DNA from: UBA6623 sp965238125
GTDB lineage: Bacteria > Acidobacteriota > Terriglobia > Bryobacterales > UBA6623
Assembly: GCA_965238125.1 (NCBI GenBank)
Contig: OZ250179.1
Location: 2,728,001-2,792,000, forward strand
Direction of reading: 5' to 3'
DNA length: 64,000 nucleotides
Made by a program: the position numbers and the translations under genes. The notes beneath the pieces are model-generated. The model was not told where the DNA came from. It did no database searches and saw nothing but the letters and a program-made list of their open reading frames with translations. Below are positions 53,927-61,629 of the stretch, in pieces. Within the stretch, counting starts at the first letter, position 1; the number at the start of each line of letters is the position of its first letter.

Positions 53927-54268
53927 CTACGCCGCCTCGGGAAGGCGGATTCGCGGCGCGTGCTTCCAGAGCCGCTCCAAGTCGTACAGCTTTCTCGTCT
54001 CCGGCGAGAGGACGTGGATGACAAAGTCCCCGTAGTCGAGCAGGATCCAAAGCGCGTTTTGATAGCCCTCCACGCCCAACGGACGCAGACCCGCTTCTCG
54101 CAGCTCGCTCTGGATCGCGTCGCTGATGGCTTGGTTCTGGCGGGTGTTGGAACCACTGCAAACCAGAAAGACATCGGCGAAGGAACTGACCTTGCTGATG
54201 TCAAGAGCGACGATGCCTTCGGCTTTTTTCGATTGCGCCGCCTGCACGGCGATTTCCCATTCGGTCAT
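53927..54268 (-). CDS. rsfS: Ribosome silencing factor RsfS
   Basis: 113 residues from the second of two adjacent ATGs (54266-54268; the first is at 54269-54271). RsfS/Iojap signature: KKAEGIVALDISKVSSFADV, FLVCSGSNTRQNQAISDAIQ, WILLDYGDFVIHVLSPETR and YDLERLWKHAPRIRL. It binds uL14 on the 50S subunit and prevents subunit joining under nutrient limitation. Upstream nadD, often adjacent in other bacteria, is absent. Cotranscribed with rlmH. Confidence 0.95.
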   Translation of the reverse strand: MTEWEIAVQAAQSKKAEGIVALDISKVSSFADVFLVCSGSNTRQNQAISDAIQSELREAGLRPLGVEGYQNALWILLDYGDFVIHVLSPETRKLYDLERLWKHAPRIRLPEAA

Positions 54269-54271
54269 CAA

Positions 54272-54620
54272 GAATTTATTCGGCGAGCCACCGCTCGCGG
54301 TGTCAGACCCCTATCTTAACGCTTGCGACGGCGGAGGTTAGAATGGGAGGGGTCGCGTTTCTATGAATCCGTGGGATTCATGATGCCGCCATGAAATTGG
54401 GTGTCGGCGGGCGGAAGGGTCAGGCGTGGGTTTCCCGCCGCCCCTCCAGGGCTCGCCCGGGTGGGGATTCTACCCAGGGTTCCGCCTTTCGGCTCCACCC
54501 CGGCTATCTTCCCGCCCCCGCCGGCGGCTCTCGTCGTGCGCGATTTCAGCGGGCGCAAACGGAATAGAATACGCTCGAAAGGAGATTTTCGGAGGAGTCG
54601 CGGCCGGCAAGTTTTGCGAG
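54272..54620. other. Divergent promoter region with palindromic repeat
   Basis: Separates rsfS from the exported protein at 54621. Contains the inverted copy 3 of the palindromic repeat (54349-54409). AAAGGAGATTTTCGGAGG upstream of 54621 offers an SD. No gene supported. Confidence 0.55.
54349..54409. repeat. Palindrome-centred dispersed repeat, copy 3 (inverted)
   Basis: Read on the minus strand it matches 46723-46782: CGCCGACACCCAATTTCATG, GCGGCATC, the palindrome ATGAATCCCACGGATTCAT (54363-54381 on the plus strand ATGAATCCGTGGGATTCAT), then AGAAACGCGACC. Confidence 0.7.
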
Positions 54621-55439
54621 ATGCGCGCTTTGTACGTTTTCGTGATAGTGGCGATGGTTCTGGTTGCGGCGCTCCCCGCAAGGGCCGCCGATATCGTCTC
54701 GACGCAAGCCGAGCTTGACCGCGTTAAGGCGCTGGTTAGCGCCGGCGCATTGCCCCGCAAAGCGCTGGCCGATGCTGAACGCAATTACCGTCGGACCGAG
54801 CTGCTCGAAACCGTCCGGAGGACCTTGCTCAAGACCGACTTGAGCGAGAAAGAGATTCCCGGCATGCTCGAGGCTGTCCGCGCATTGCGTGAGATGGCAC
54901 GCGAGAATCGGCTGCGGGCGCTCGCTCTCGTCGAGGCCGGGGCCATGCCGGCGCGGAATCTCAAGCAGGTCGAGGAAGAAGCGGCCTTTGCCGAGAAACA
55001 ATACGAGCTGGCCCGATCGCGCGCCAAAATCGTTCGCGAGTTGGCGGTGATGGCTCGTGCCGAGCAGCGCCTGACCGAACTCGAGAACGCGGAGTTGGCG
55101 TTTCTCTCCGAAGGCACGATCACGTTTTGGGAGCGAGACCTAGCCACGATCGACGCGGTTTTCTTCGAGCAGTTCGGTTGGTCGCTTCCGCTCAGCGCGG
55201 TCGGCGATACCGAGGTGCATCGCGCGATGGGATTCGATCACCGCGACCGCGTGGACGTAGCCTTGCATCCGGACGAAAACGAAGGGATTTTTCTGATTAC
55301 GCTGCTTGAGAACTGGGGGATTCCCTATATCGCGTTCCGCAGTGCCGTGCCGGGGCAGGCAACCGGCGCGCATATTCACATTGGTCCGCGAAGCGAGGCG
55401 TTTTCGGGCGACGCGCAAGCAAAGTCAGGCCGACCTTAG
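54621..55439 (+). CDS. Exported coiled-coil protein with M15-peptidase-like C-terminal domain
   Basis: 272 residues from ATG 54621, where the signal peptide MRALYVFVIVAMVLVAALPA (cleavage near ARA) begins. Residues about 25-170 are long charged helices, likely coiled coil (LDRVKALVSAGALPRKALAD, ALALVEAGAMPARNLKQVEE). Residues about 185-265 show the His/Asp spacing of DD-/LD-carboxypeptidase M15 zinc sites: TEVHRAMGFDHRDRVDVALH, then GAHIHIGPRSEA. If the H-x6-D and H-x-H residues bind zinc, the protein would act on peptidoglycan or a related substrate in the periplasm. Family assignment is by motif only. Confidence 0.6.
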   Translation: MRALYVFVIVAMVLVAALPARAADIVSTQAELDRVKALVSAGALPRKALADAERNYRRTELLETVRRTLLKTDLSEKEIPGMLEAVRALREMARENRLRALALVEAGAMPARNLKQVEEEAAFAEKQYELARSRAKIVRELAVMARAEQRLTELENAELAFLSEGTITFWERDLATIDAVFFEQFGWSLPLSAVGDTEVHRAMGFDHRDRVDVALHPDENEGIFLITLLENWGIPYIAFRSAVPGQATGAHIHIGPRSEAFSGDAQAKSGRP

Positions 55440-55462
55440 CAACCCGTGGCAAGTGTGTCACA

Positions 55463-55542
55463 GCGAAAATGGGGGGCTGCCACCGATTTTCGCCCGTCAA
55501 ACTCCCCATTTTCAACCTCCGCACAAAGCGAAAATCGGTGGC
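55463..55542. repeat. REP-like tandem hairpins (GCGAAAAT/ATTTTCGC)
   Basis: GCGAAAAT (55463-55470) pairs with ATTTTCGC (55486-55493). GCCACCGATTTTCGC (55480-55494 region) is complementary to GCGAAAATCGGTGGC (about 55528-55542). Same family as 29765-29802. May also terminate the upstream gene. Confidence 0.6.
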
Positions 55543-55584
55543 TGTGCCCTTTTTTCGCCGGGCGCCGGCGGCGCTGACGATGCG

Positions 55585-56031
55585 TTATGACGTTCGCACG
55601 CCGATGGTCAGCAGCAGGTTGGCGTAGAGCGCTTGGTCGCCGGTTTGGATCGTCAGCACGTGTTCCGGCTGCGAGACCGTCTTATAAAACTCGAATTGCT
55701 CGATCGGCTCGAGTTCCACCTCGACGGCGGCGTTCTTCAAGACCGCTCGGTATTGGTTCCACACCGGCGGGTCTTCGGTTAGCGCGAACGGCCCGGAGGT
55801 CCGGTATTGCATCGTGTTGGCCGTCTGCACGGGGATCGCCGTTACCAGGGCCTTGAGGACCTCCGTGCAGATCACAACGCCCGGCGCCAGATTGAGGCTT
55901 ACCAGTTCGGACCGCGGCCCGCGGGTGTTGAAAGCCGGATAGTTTCCGTCGGCGATCAGCACGGTCGAGTAGTGGCCGGCGAGGCCGAGTACTTCATTAA
56001 TCTTGGGGTGAATGAGTTGGTGTTTCAGCAT
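55585..56031 (-). CDS. RbsD/FucU family sugar mutarotase
   Basis: 148 residues. RbsD/FucU features: MLKHQLIHPKINEVLGLAGH with the catalytic His in GLAGH (about 19-20), VLIADGNYPAFNTRGP, and the aromatic C-terminal segment EFYKTVSQPEHVLTIQTGD. Members interconvert anomers of ribose or fucose in sugar uptake pathways. No ribose or fucose transporter or kinase is nearby, so the substrate is unknown. Starts 10 bp after the stop of the upstream TPR gene, thus in one operon with it. Confidence 0.88.
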   Translation of the reverse strand: MLKHQLIHPKINEVLGLAGHYSTVLIADGNYPAFNTRGPRSELVSLNLAPGVVICTEVLKALVTAIPVQTANTMQYRTSGPFALTEDPPVWNQYRAVLKNAAVEVELEPIEQFEFYKTVSQPEHVLTIQTGDQALYANLLLTIGVRTS

Positions 56032-56041
56032 GATGGATTTC

Positions 56042-56524
56042 TCACGGCGACAGCTTCGGGAGAGCTATGGGGCTCCGCTCACGGGCATCGTTTGCGCCAG
56101 CCCAGGCCGGGGCCGACTTCTCGACGGCGGCGATTCGCTTCAGGGCATTTTTCGAATACTTGCCGGCCGGCTCCAGGCCGAGGTATTTGTGATAGGCTTC
56201 GAGTGCCGCGTCGGCTTGCTTGAGCTTTTCGCGCGAACGGCCGAGTTTCCAGTAGGCTTCAGAATAATGCGGGTCCCAGCGCGTTGCTTCCAAATAACGG
56301 CCGGCGGCCGCTCGATGGCTCCCCTTCTTGGCGTAGAAATTGCCGACCTTGAATTCCTTCTTCGCTAGGATCGGGTTGAAAACGTACCGCTTTTCGACGA
56401 GCTGATCTTCGTCTTCGTCGACCAGATCAAAGTCTTCTTCTCGCGGGGCTTCGGAGCGCTCCTTCAATTGCGCTTCGCCCGCGAAGGGGGCCGACAAGAA
56501 GCAGACCAGCAGAAGAGAGCGCAC
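56042..56524 (-). CDS. Exported TPR protein, BamD-like
   Basis: 160 residues from GTG 56522-56524 (MRSLLLVCFLSAPFAGEAQL), chosen for its signal peptide; the frame is open upstream without support. An acidic stretch (DFDLVDEDEDQLVEKRYVFN) leads to two TPR-like units: NPILAKKEFKVGNFYAKKGS and YSEAYWKLGRSREKLKQADA. The NPxxAxxEFxVGxFYxKKGxxxAAxxRY pattern resembles BamD/YfiO outer-membrane assembly lipoproteins, but no lipobox is seen. In an operon with the downstream RbsD-like gene. Confidence 0.7.
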   Translation of the reverse strand: MRSLLLVCFLSAPFAGEAQLKERSEAPREEDFDLVDEDEDQLVEKRYVFNPILAKKEFKVGNFYAKKGSHRAAAGRYLEATRWDPHYSEAYWKLGRSREKLKQADAALEAYHKYLGLEPAGKYSKNALKRIAAVEKSAPAWAGANDARERSPIALPKLSP

Positions 56525-56663
56525 GATTGGATTATATCCGCTTCGCGTGGGGGGCTTCCAAGCGCGATTGTCGAGGGGATCGCGAGAGCACACCGGGAGT
56601 CCGCGATGCCGCTGTACGAACGGAGTGACGCACACGCCGGCAAGAGAGACGTCCAACCGCCCA

Positions 56664-57470
56664 TCAGTCTTCTGGCGGTGGTGGCGGCTCCGGCTCCGGC
56701 GCGTCTCCAGGCAAGGGCGGCCCGCCGCCGGCCGCCGTGTCTCCCGGAAGCGGAGCGCCGCCCGATCCACCGCCCGTGCCGCGGCCGCGCCGCCCTAGGC
56801 GATTCCAGATGTATGCGAGGCTGCGCGCGATGTCCTCGGCCACGGCGACGGCCCGGGATTTGTCGACTCCGGCTTTCGCCAGCGGCGTATCGCGGTAAAT
56901 CGTCAGGCTCTGACCCGCTTCGACCGGTATCTGTTCGTTGCCCGGAAGCAAACGATGCTGTACGGCGACCAATCCTTCGTCGACACTGACGATGGTCGTC
57001 TCGTTTTCGTCCACGCTCACGTCGAAGACCGTCCCCCGCACCGAGATCACGGCCGTGGGCGTGAAGATGCGCTCGCGGCCGGCTGCTCCACCCAGCTTTT
57101 GGATGTGAACCTTGATGCGCCCGAGAAACAAGTCGAGCAGGTCCTTGAAGCTGCCGGGGTTGGTGCGAAAGACAACCTGCGAGTTGGGGTAAACGGTGAA
57201 CGAGCTGCCGTCAGCGACCTCCAGCTGCGCGTAGCCGTCCTCGCCGGTGACGACAAGCTCCCCGACAGCCACTTCGTTGCCCGCGAACAGCGCCCACTCG
57301 ACACCCTGCCGCATCACGGAAACGCTTCCGTCGGCGACGATCACTCGAGCAGCGCCGGTTTGCGCCGACAGGATACCGGGTCCCAGAGCGGCAAGGAGAA
57401 GGGCACAGAGCCAAAGGGCGAGGGCCGCCGGAGCGGCCCTCCGTGCATGGTTTATACACTTTGCCCCCAT
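56664..57470 (-). CDS. FecR domain protein
   Basis: 268 residues from ATG 57468-57470 (MGAKCINHARRAAPAALALW); another ATG three codons earlier (57477-57479) is possible. Signal peptide or anchor ALALWLCALLLAALGPGIL. FecR/OapA-like domain: ARVIVADGSVSVMRQGVEWA, GYAQLEVADGSSFTVYPNSQ, FTPTAVISVRGTVFDVSVDE and EGLVAVQHR (about 45-200). The C-terminus is a Gly/Pro-rich tail ending PEPEPPPPPED. In this lineage such proteins are periplasmic and not part of FecR-FecI signalling. It diverges from the BNR gene at 57682 across a palindrome. Confidence 0.85.
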   Translation of the reverse strand: MGAKCINHARRAAPAALALWLCALLLAALGPGILSAQTGAARVIVADGSVSVMRQGVEWALFAGNEVAVGELVVTGEDGYAQLEVADGSSFTVYPNSQVVFRTNPGSFKDLLDLFLGRIKVHIQKLGGAAGRERIFTPTAVISVRGTVFDVSVDENETTIVSVDEGLVAVQHRLLPGNEQIPVEAGQSLTIYRDTPLAKAGVDKSRAVAVAEDIARSLAYIWNRLGRRGRGTGGGSGGAPLPGDTAAGGGPPLPGDAPEPEPPPPPED

Positions 57471-57597
57471 GTCCGGCATACCTATTGCATGTCTTCGACC
57501 GTTATCCGGCGTGCGGATTACCTCAGGATTATCAACGATTTCACCTAGGAGGGGCACGGTTTCCGCCGGATTCAGTTAGGCTGAAGAGACATGTTAT

Positions 57598-57614
57598 TGT
57601 GTCAGTTTGACACA
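57598..57614. promoter_or_regulatory. 17-bp palindrome TGTGTCAGTTTGACACA in a divergent promoter region
   Basis: Perfect 7-bp arms around GTT, 68 bp upstream of the BNR gene start and 128 bp upstream of the FecR gene. It includes TTGACA, which could be a -35 box for the rightward gene. A possible operator. Confidence 0.5.
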
Positions 57615-57681
57615 GGTTTTTTCGAACGCAAAGCCCGGCGGTGGGGTTTTACGTTGTAGGCGAGCGGCATTCGCCCGACCG

Positions 57682-59712
57682 ATGCGCGCAAGACTTCCGG
57701 TTACGAGCTTGATCGCCGCGGCGTTGGCCCTCGGTGCGCTGTCCGCCCAAGCCGCTCCGCGCTGGTCGCGAGTCGGCTCGGCGGCGATTGATGTAGGACT
57801 GGCCGGCGTGGCCGGCGGGCCGGTTGCCGAGACCGCTTTTTCGCTTGACGGCTCTGTTCTCTACGTCCGAACCGCGGCGGGGCGCACCTGGCAAACGTCG
57901 GATAACGGCGCGAGTTGGACGCCGTTCGCGGCCGGCCTGGATTCACCCGATCCGTTTGCGCGACGGCCGATTTTCGATCCCGCCGCGCCGCCGCCCGACG
58001 ACGACCCGACAGCCTTGGTGATTCAGCATCCCTTCCGGGGATCGGAACGCTTTGCGCTGGGCTTCAACCTTTACCGCTCGACGGACGACGGAGAGACGTG
58101 GGTCAATTTGACCGGGGATGAATTGGGATCGATCATCGGTCCCGGGCAGTCGTCGGTCGCCTTCTCACCGACCGCGCCCGACACCCTTGTTGTTGGAAAC
58201 TCCCTGGGTGTCTGGAAATCGGCCGACAACGGATTGACATGGGCAGGCCTGAATCGCAGCCTGCCGAACTTCCCGGCCGGAAAATTGCTGTATCCCCCGG
58301 CGTCGGATCGGTTTCTGGGGTTGTACGCTGACGGATTCGGGGAACTCGAGACCACCGGACTCGACGGCGCGGCCTGGAGTGAGGCGCTTCAGGGAAGCGA
58401 AGGCTTTGCCGCCGCTCGCCTGGCCCGCCTGCCCGCCGAAGACCGCCTTCGCACGGCGTCGTTCCCGCTTGCGACGCCTGACGGTCTCCTGGTCAGTCAC
58501 CGCGTGTGGATGGCCAGCATCCCCGTAACCGGCGATTTGACGGCTTGCGCGACGGAAGGTTGCAGCGACCCCGCTCGGCATTATATCAGCGCTTTCGGGA
58601 GCGGCGGAGCCGGAGATACGTTTTTTCTGGGAACCTCGGATGGGCGCCTGTGGACCTCGGAAAACAGGGGGCTGACATGGCGCGGATCCGCCGCAGGATT
58701 GCCGCAATCGGGCGCGGTTACCGCTCTATTCGCTCACCCCGATCAGGCAGGCTCGGCCCTGGTGGTTTTCAACGGCGAAACGGGGGGGCAAGTCTTTCGC
58801 ACCACCAACGGCGGCGCGTTTTGGGACGATTTGACGGCGGACTTGCCCGAGGGCGGGCTCTTCGCCTTGGCGGCCGATGGAGCGACGGGCGCCGTTTATG
58901 TGGCCGGTGACGCCGGCGTCTTCTACACCGCGGCGGATCTAACGAGCCCGGGCCCGGCGACCCCATGGCAATCGGCGGGTGAGCTGCCGGCGGCGGCAAC
59001 GGACGTTTTGCTCGACAACGTTGCCGGGAGGCTCTATGCGCTGGTCGACGGCTACGGCGTTTTCAGCGTGCGCGCCCCGGCGGTATCCGACGCCCTGCGG
59101 GTCTTGAACGCCGCCGACCTGACCGAGCGAGCCGCCGCGCCCGGCGGGTTGCTGACGATTCTCGGCGAAGGACTCGAGCGCGCGGGCGTCGAAGGCGTCA
59201 CCGCCCCGGTGCTGTTCTCGGACGGCGTGGAGACGCAGATCCAGGTCCCCTACGGCGTCAAAGGCGAGGCCTTGTCGCTTCAGTTGACCACCGGGTCGGG
59301 AACGCGCGAGATGGGCTTTCCACTGGCCGGGGTGTCGCCGGCGATTTTTGTCGACCAAGGAAGTCCGCTGGTGCTCGACGCAGGAACCGGGAGGCTTTTG
59401 AGTGCCGCGCATCCCGCGGTGGCCGGGGGCCGCCTCTTGATCTTGGCGACCGGGTTGGGCGCGGTGAAGCCCGAGTGGCCGACCGGGGTGCCGGCGCCGG
59501 GCGAGGATCCTCCGCAAACCGTGGAGGCCGTCAACGTCTACCTCAACGGCATGTCATTGCGGGTGTTCTCCTCAACTCTCGCGCCGGGCTACATCGGGAC
59601 CTACATCGTGGAAGCGGAGACGCCGAGCGTCTTAACGTCGGGCACGGGAGAGCTGCTTCTCGAAGCCGGGGGCAGGACAAGCAACCGCGTTCGGATCTAC
59701 ACCGAGCCGTAA
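57682..59712 (+). CDS. BNR/sortilin-like propeller protein with C-terminal TIGR03437-like domain
   Basis: 676 residues from ATG 57682 (MRARLPVTSLIAAALALGAL, signal peptide ending AQA); the frame opens 25 codons earlier at a TTG inside the palindrome, which I do not favour. BNR/Asp-box repeats fill about residues 30-470: STDDGETWVNLTG, SADNGLTWAGLNR, SENRGLTWRGSAAG, TTNGGAFWDDLTAD. The last about 200 residues (LNAADLTERAAAPGGLLTIL, VPYGVKGEALSLQL, LLILATGLGAVKPEW, APGYIGTYIVEAETP) resemble TIGR03437, an uncharacterised C-terminal domain enriched in Solibacter. It is presumably exported to the cell surface. No substrate is known. Confidence 0.78.
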   Translation: MRARLPVTSLIAAALALGALSAQAAPRWSRVGSAAIDVGLAGVAGGPVAETAFSLDGSVLYVRTAAGRTWQTSDNGASWTPFAAGLDSPDPFARRPIFDPAAPPPDDDPTALVIQHPFRGSERFALGFNLYRSTDDGETWVNLTGDELGSIIGPGQSSVAFSPTAPDTLVVGNSLGVWKSADNGLTWAGLNRSLPNFPAGKLLYPPASDRFLGLYADGFGELETTGLDGAAWSEALQGSEGFAAARLARLPAEDRLRTASFPLATPDGLLVSHRVWMASIPVTGDLTACATEGCSDPARHYISAFGSGGAGDTFFLGTSDGRLWTSENRGLTWRGSAAGLPQSGAVTALFAHPDQAGSALVVFNGETGGQVFRTTNGGAFWDDLTADLPEGGLFALAADGATGAVYVAGDAGVFYTAADLTSPGPATPWQSAGELPAAATDVLLDNVAGRLYALVDGYGVFSVRAPAVSDALRVLNAADLTERAAAPGGLLTILGEGLERAGVEGVTAPVLFSDGVETQIQVPYGVKGEALSLQLTTGSGTREMGFPLAGVSPAIFVDQGSPLVLDAGTGRLLSAAHPAVAGGRLLILATGLGAVKPEWPTGVPAPGEDPPQTVEAVNVYLNGMSLRVFSSTLAPGYIGTYIVEAETPSVLTSGTGELLLEAGGRTSNRVRIYTEP

Positions 59713-60115
59713 TCGCCGACCGGAAAGCGCGCTCAACGGCGGATGAACGCGCTGGGCGATCGGGTAGTCCTCCGTCCACCTCGTCCGGATCCGGGCGACC
59801 CCGAAACAACAACCTCAAAATCCCCGCGTGCGAACTTGGTCCGCGGGTCCTCGAAATCCCACATCTCACGGGCTGACCGACGTTGGGTGCGCCATCGCTC
59901 TTTGGATTGCCCCGTTCCAAGCCCAGAGGGAGGCTTGCCGTCTCTCCTCTATCGACTTCTTGGGCTAAAGCCTGGCAAGAGCCAGTCGATGAAGTCGGTA
60001 GGGCTGCACCTCCACGGGTGAACCCAACCAAGGTTCGCTGGTTTCCGCCGCTCGCGGCGCTGCAAGTCGGGAAGCAAGTGCCCGGAAGGAGCTCGCTGAA
60101 GGGAGAGGGTGACCA
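59713..60115 (+). other. Long 5' leader of the che operon, no gene seen
   Basis: 403 bp between the BNR gene stop and cheY. From about 59930 the plus strand is rich in short potential stems (GCCTGGCAAGAGCC, CACCTCCACGGGTG, GCCGCTCGCGGCG). I could not match it to a known riboswitch consensus. The SD is GGGAGAGGGTG just before ATG 60116. Confidence 0.4.
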
Positions 60116-60490
60116 ATGGAAAAGGCCATCGTTATTGACGATTCGCGAGCGATTCGACGAATCCTGGGCAAAACCATGCGGGAGTTGGGCTTTGAAGTGT
60201 GCGAGGCTTCCAACGGAGCCGAGGCGCTCCAAAGGCTGAATGAGGTAGGTCCACCGGTTCAGCTCATGCTGGTGGATTGGAACATGCCTCGCATGAACGG
60301 GCTCGATTTTCTCACCGAAGTCCGCCGCGACGACCGCTTTTCGGCCTCGATGGTGGTGATGGTCACGACGGAAACCTCGGTGGACCAGATGAGTAGGGCG
60401 CTCGACGCCGGCGCGAACGAGTACGTCATGAAACCGTTTACGAAAGAGATTATCGAAGACAAACTCCGCATCCTTGGAATCTTGAACTGA
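60116..60490 (+). CDS. CheY-like single-domain response regulator
   Basis: 124 residues, one receiver domain: acidic pair D8/D9 (VIDDSRAI), phospho-acceptor D54 (MLVDWNMPRMNGLDFL), T84/T85 region and K106 (MKPFTKE). No output domain, so it acts by protein-protein contact. The downstream cheB, cheR and cheX genes place it in a chemotaxis-type pathway. No CheA, CheW or receptor is visible in the window. Confidence 0.9.
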   Translation: MEKAIVIDDSRAIRRILGKTMRELGFEVCEASNGAEALQRLNEVGPPVQLMLVDWNMPRMNGLDFLTEVRRDDRFSASMVVMVTTETSVDQMSRALDAGANEYVMKPFTKEIIEDKLRILGILN

Positions 60491-60536
60491 CGGGGATTTT
60501 GAAACCACGTCCCAGCGACGCCGGCGAGCTTCCGCA

Positions 60537-61622
60537 ATGCCTTTTCCCTCCACCCGAGTCATCCTCGCCGGACGCAATATTCGCGTGCTCGTCGTGGACG
60601 ATTCCGTCGTGATAAGGCGGCTGATCACAAAGGCTCTTTCCGAAGAGGACGACCTGGACGTGGTGGGCGTGGCCGCGCACGGTGAGTTGGCGCTGGCGAA
60701 GATTCCCCAGCTGAACCCCGACGTCATTACGCTCGACATCGAAATGCCGAAGATGGACGGTATCGAGGCATTGCGGCGCATCCGACGACAATATCCCGAC
60801 TTGGTCGTCATCATGTTTTCAACGTTGACCGAGCGCGGCGCCCGCCACACGTTGGAGGCGCTTGCCCTCGGGGCGAACGATTACATGACCAAGACTGCCG
60901 GCGGCATGTCGGTGGGTGATTCGCTGGAGCGGTTACGACAAGAGCTGGCTCCCAAGATTAGGCAGTTCTTTCAATCTACATCGCTGTCGGGAGAGGTGCG
61001 ATCGAAAGCGGTCGTACCGTCCCCGCCGCCGTCCGGGCCGGTTGGGCCCGGAGGACGAAAGGACATCGTCCTGATAGGGGTTTCGACCGGCGGTCCCAAT
61101 GCTCTCGCCGAGGTCTTTCCGTCGTTTCCTCGAGATTTGCCGTGCCCGGTTGTCGTGGTGCAACATATGCCGCCGATCTTTACGCGGCTCTTGGCTGAGC
61201 GGCTTGACGGCGGCAGCCCGATATCGGTTGCCGAAGCCGCTGACGGCGTGAAACTGGAACCCGGTAAGGCTCTTGTCGCGCCCGGCGGTTCTCATCTGGT
61301 CCTGCGAAAACAAAATGGTTGTGTGACGGCCAATCTGGAAGACACGCCCCCGGTGAACTCGTGCCGCCCCGCCGTGGATCGGCTCTTTGATTCGGCGGCG
61401 GAGATCTACGGCCGCCAGGCGTTGGCGGTGGTTCTGACGGGAATGGGACAAGACGGATTGAACGGCGTCAAGCGCCTCAAGGCCAAGGGGGCGTCGGTGA
61501 TTGTCCAAGACCAGCCGTCCAGCGTGGTCTGGGGCATGCCCGGCTTCGTCGCCGAAGCGGGTTTGGCGGATGTCGTCGCGCCGCTAGACCAAGTTGCCTC
61601 CGAGATCCTGAAAAGAGTCTAA
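60537..61622 (+). CDS. cheB: Chemotaxis response regulator protein-glutamate methylesterase CheB
   Basis: 361 residues. Receiver domain 14-130 with D67 (VITLDIEMPKMDG). A linker of about 35 residues (PSPPPSGPVGPGG) leads to the methylesterase domain: S183 in IGVSTGGPNAL, H210 in VVVQHMPPIF, D306 in LTGMGQDGLNG. It removes methyl groups from receptor glutamates after phosphorylation. The ATG at 60537 begins PFPSTRVILAGRNIRVLVVD; a later start at the receiver is possible. 46 bp after cheY, 7 bp before cheR. Confidence 0.95.
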   Translation: MPFPSTRVILAGRNIRVLVVDDSVVIRRLITKALSEEDDLDVVGVAAHGELALAKIPQLNPDVITLDIEMPKMDGIEALRRIRRQYPDLVVIMFSTLTERGARHTLEALALGANDYMTKTAGGMSVGDSLERLRQELAPKIRQFFQSTSLSGEVRSKAVVPSPPPSGPVGPGGRKDIVLIGVSTGGPNALAEVFPSFPRDLPCPVVVVQHMPPIFTRLLAERLDGGSPISVAEAADGVKLEPGKALVAPGGSHLVLRKQNGCVTANLEDTPPVNSCRPAVDRLFDSAAEIYGRQALAVVLTGMGQDGLNGVKRLKAKGASVIVQDQPSSVVWGMPGFVAEAGLADVVAPLDQVASEILKRV

Positions 61623-61629
61623 GGTCGTT

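Noticed and set aside
53832..54161. Long N-terminal extension of RlmH
   Set aside because: The open frame upstream overlaps rsfS in another frame, and RlmH proteins begin at the MKIxLxxVGK motif.
59930..60110. Known cyclic di-GMP or glycine riboswitch upstream of cheY
   Set aside because: The conserved cores of these riboswitches could not be matched; only unassigned stems are visible.
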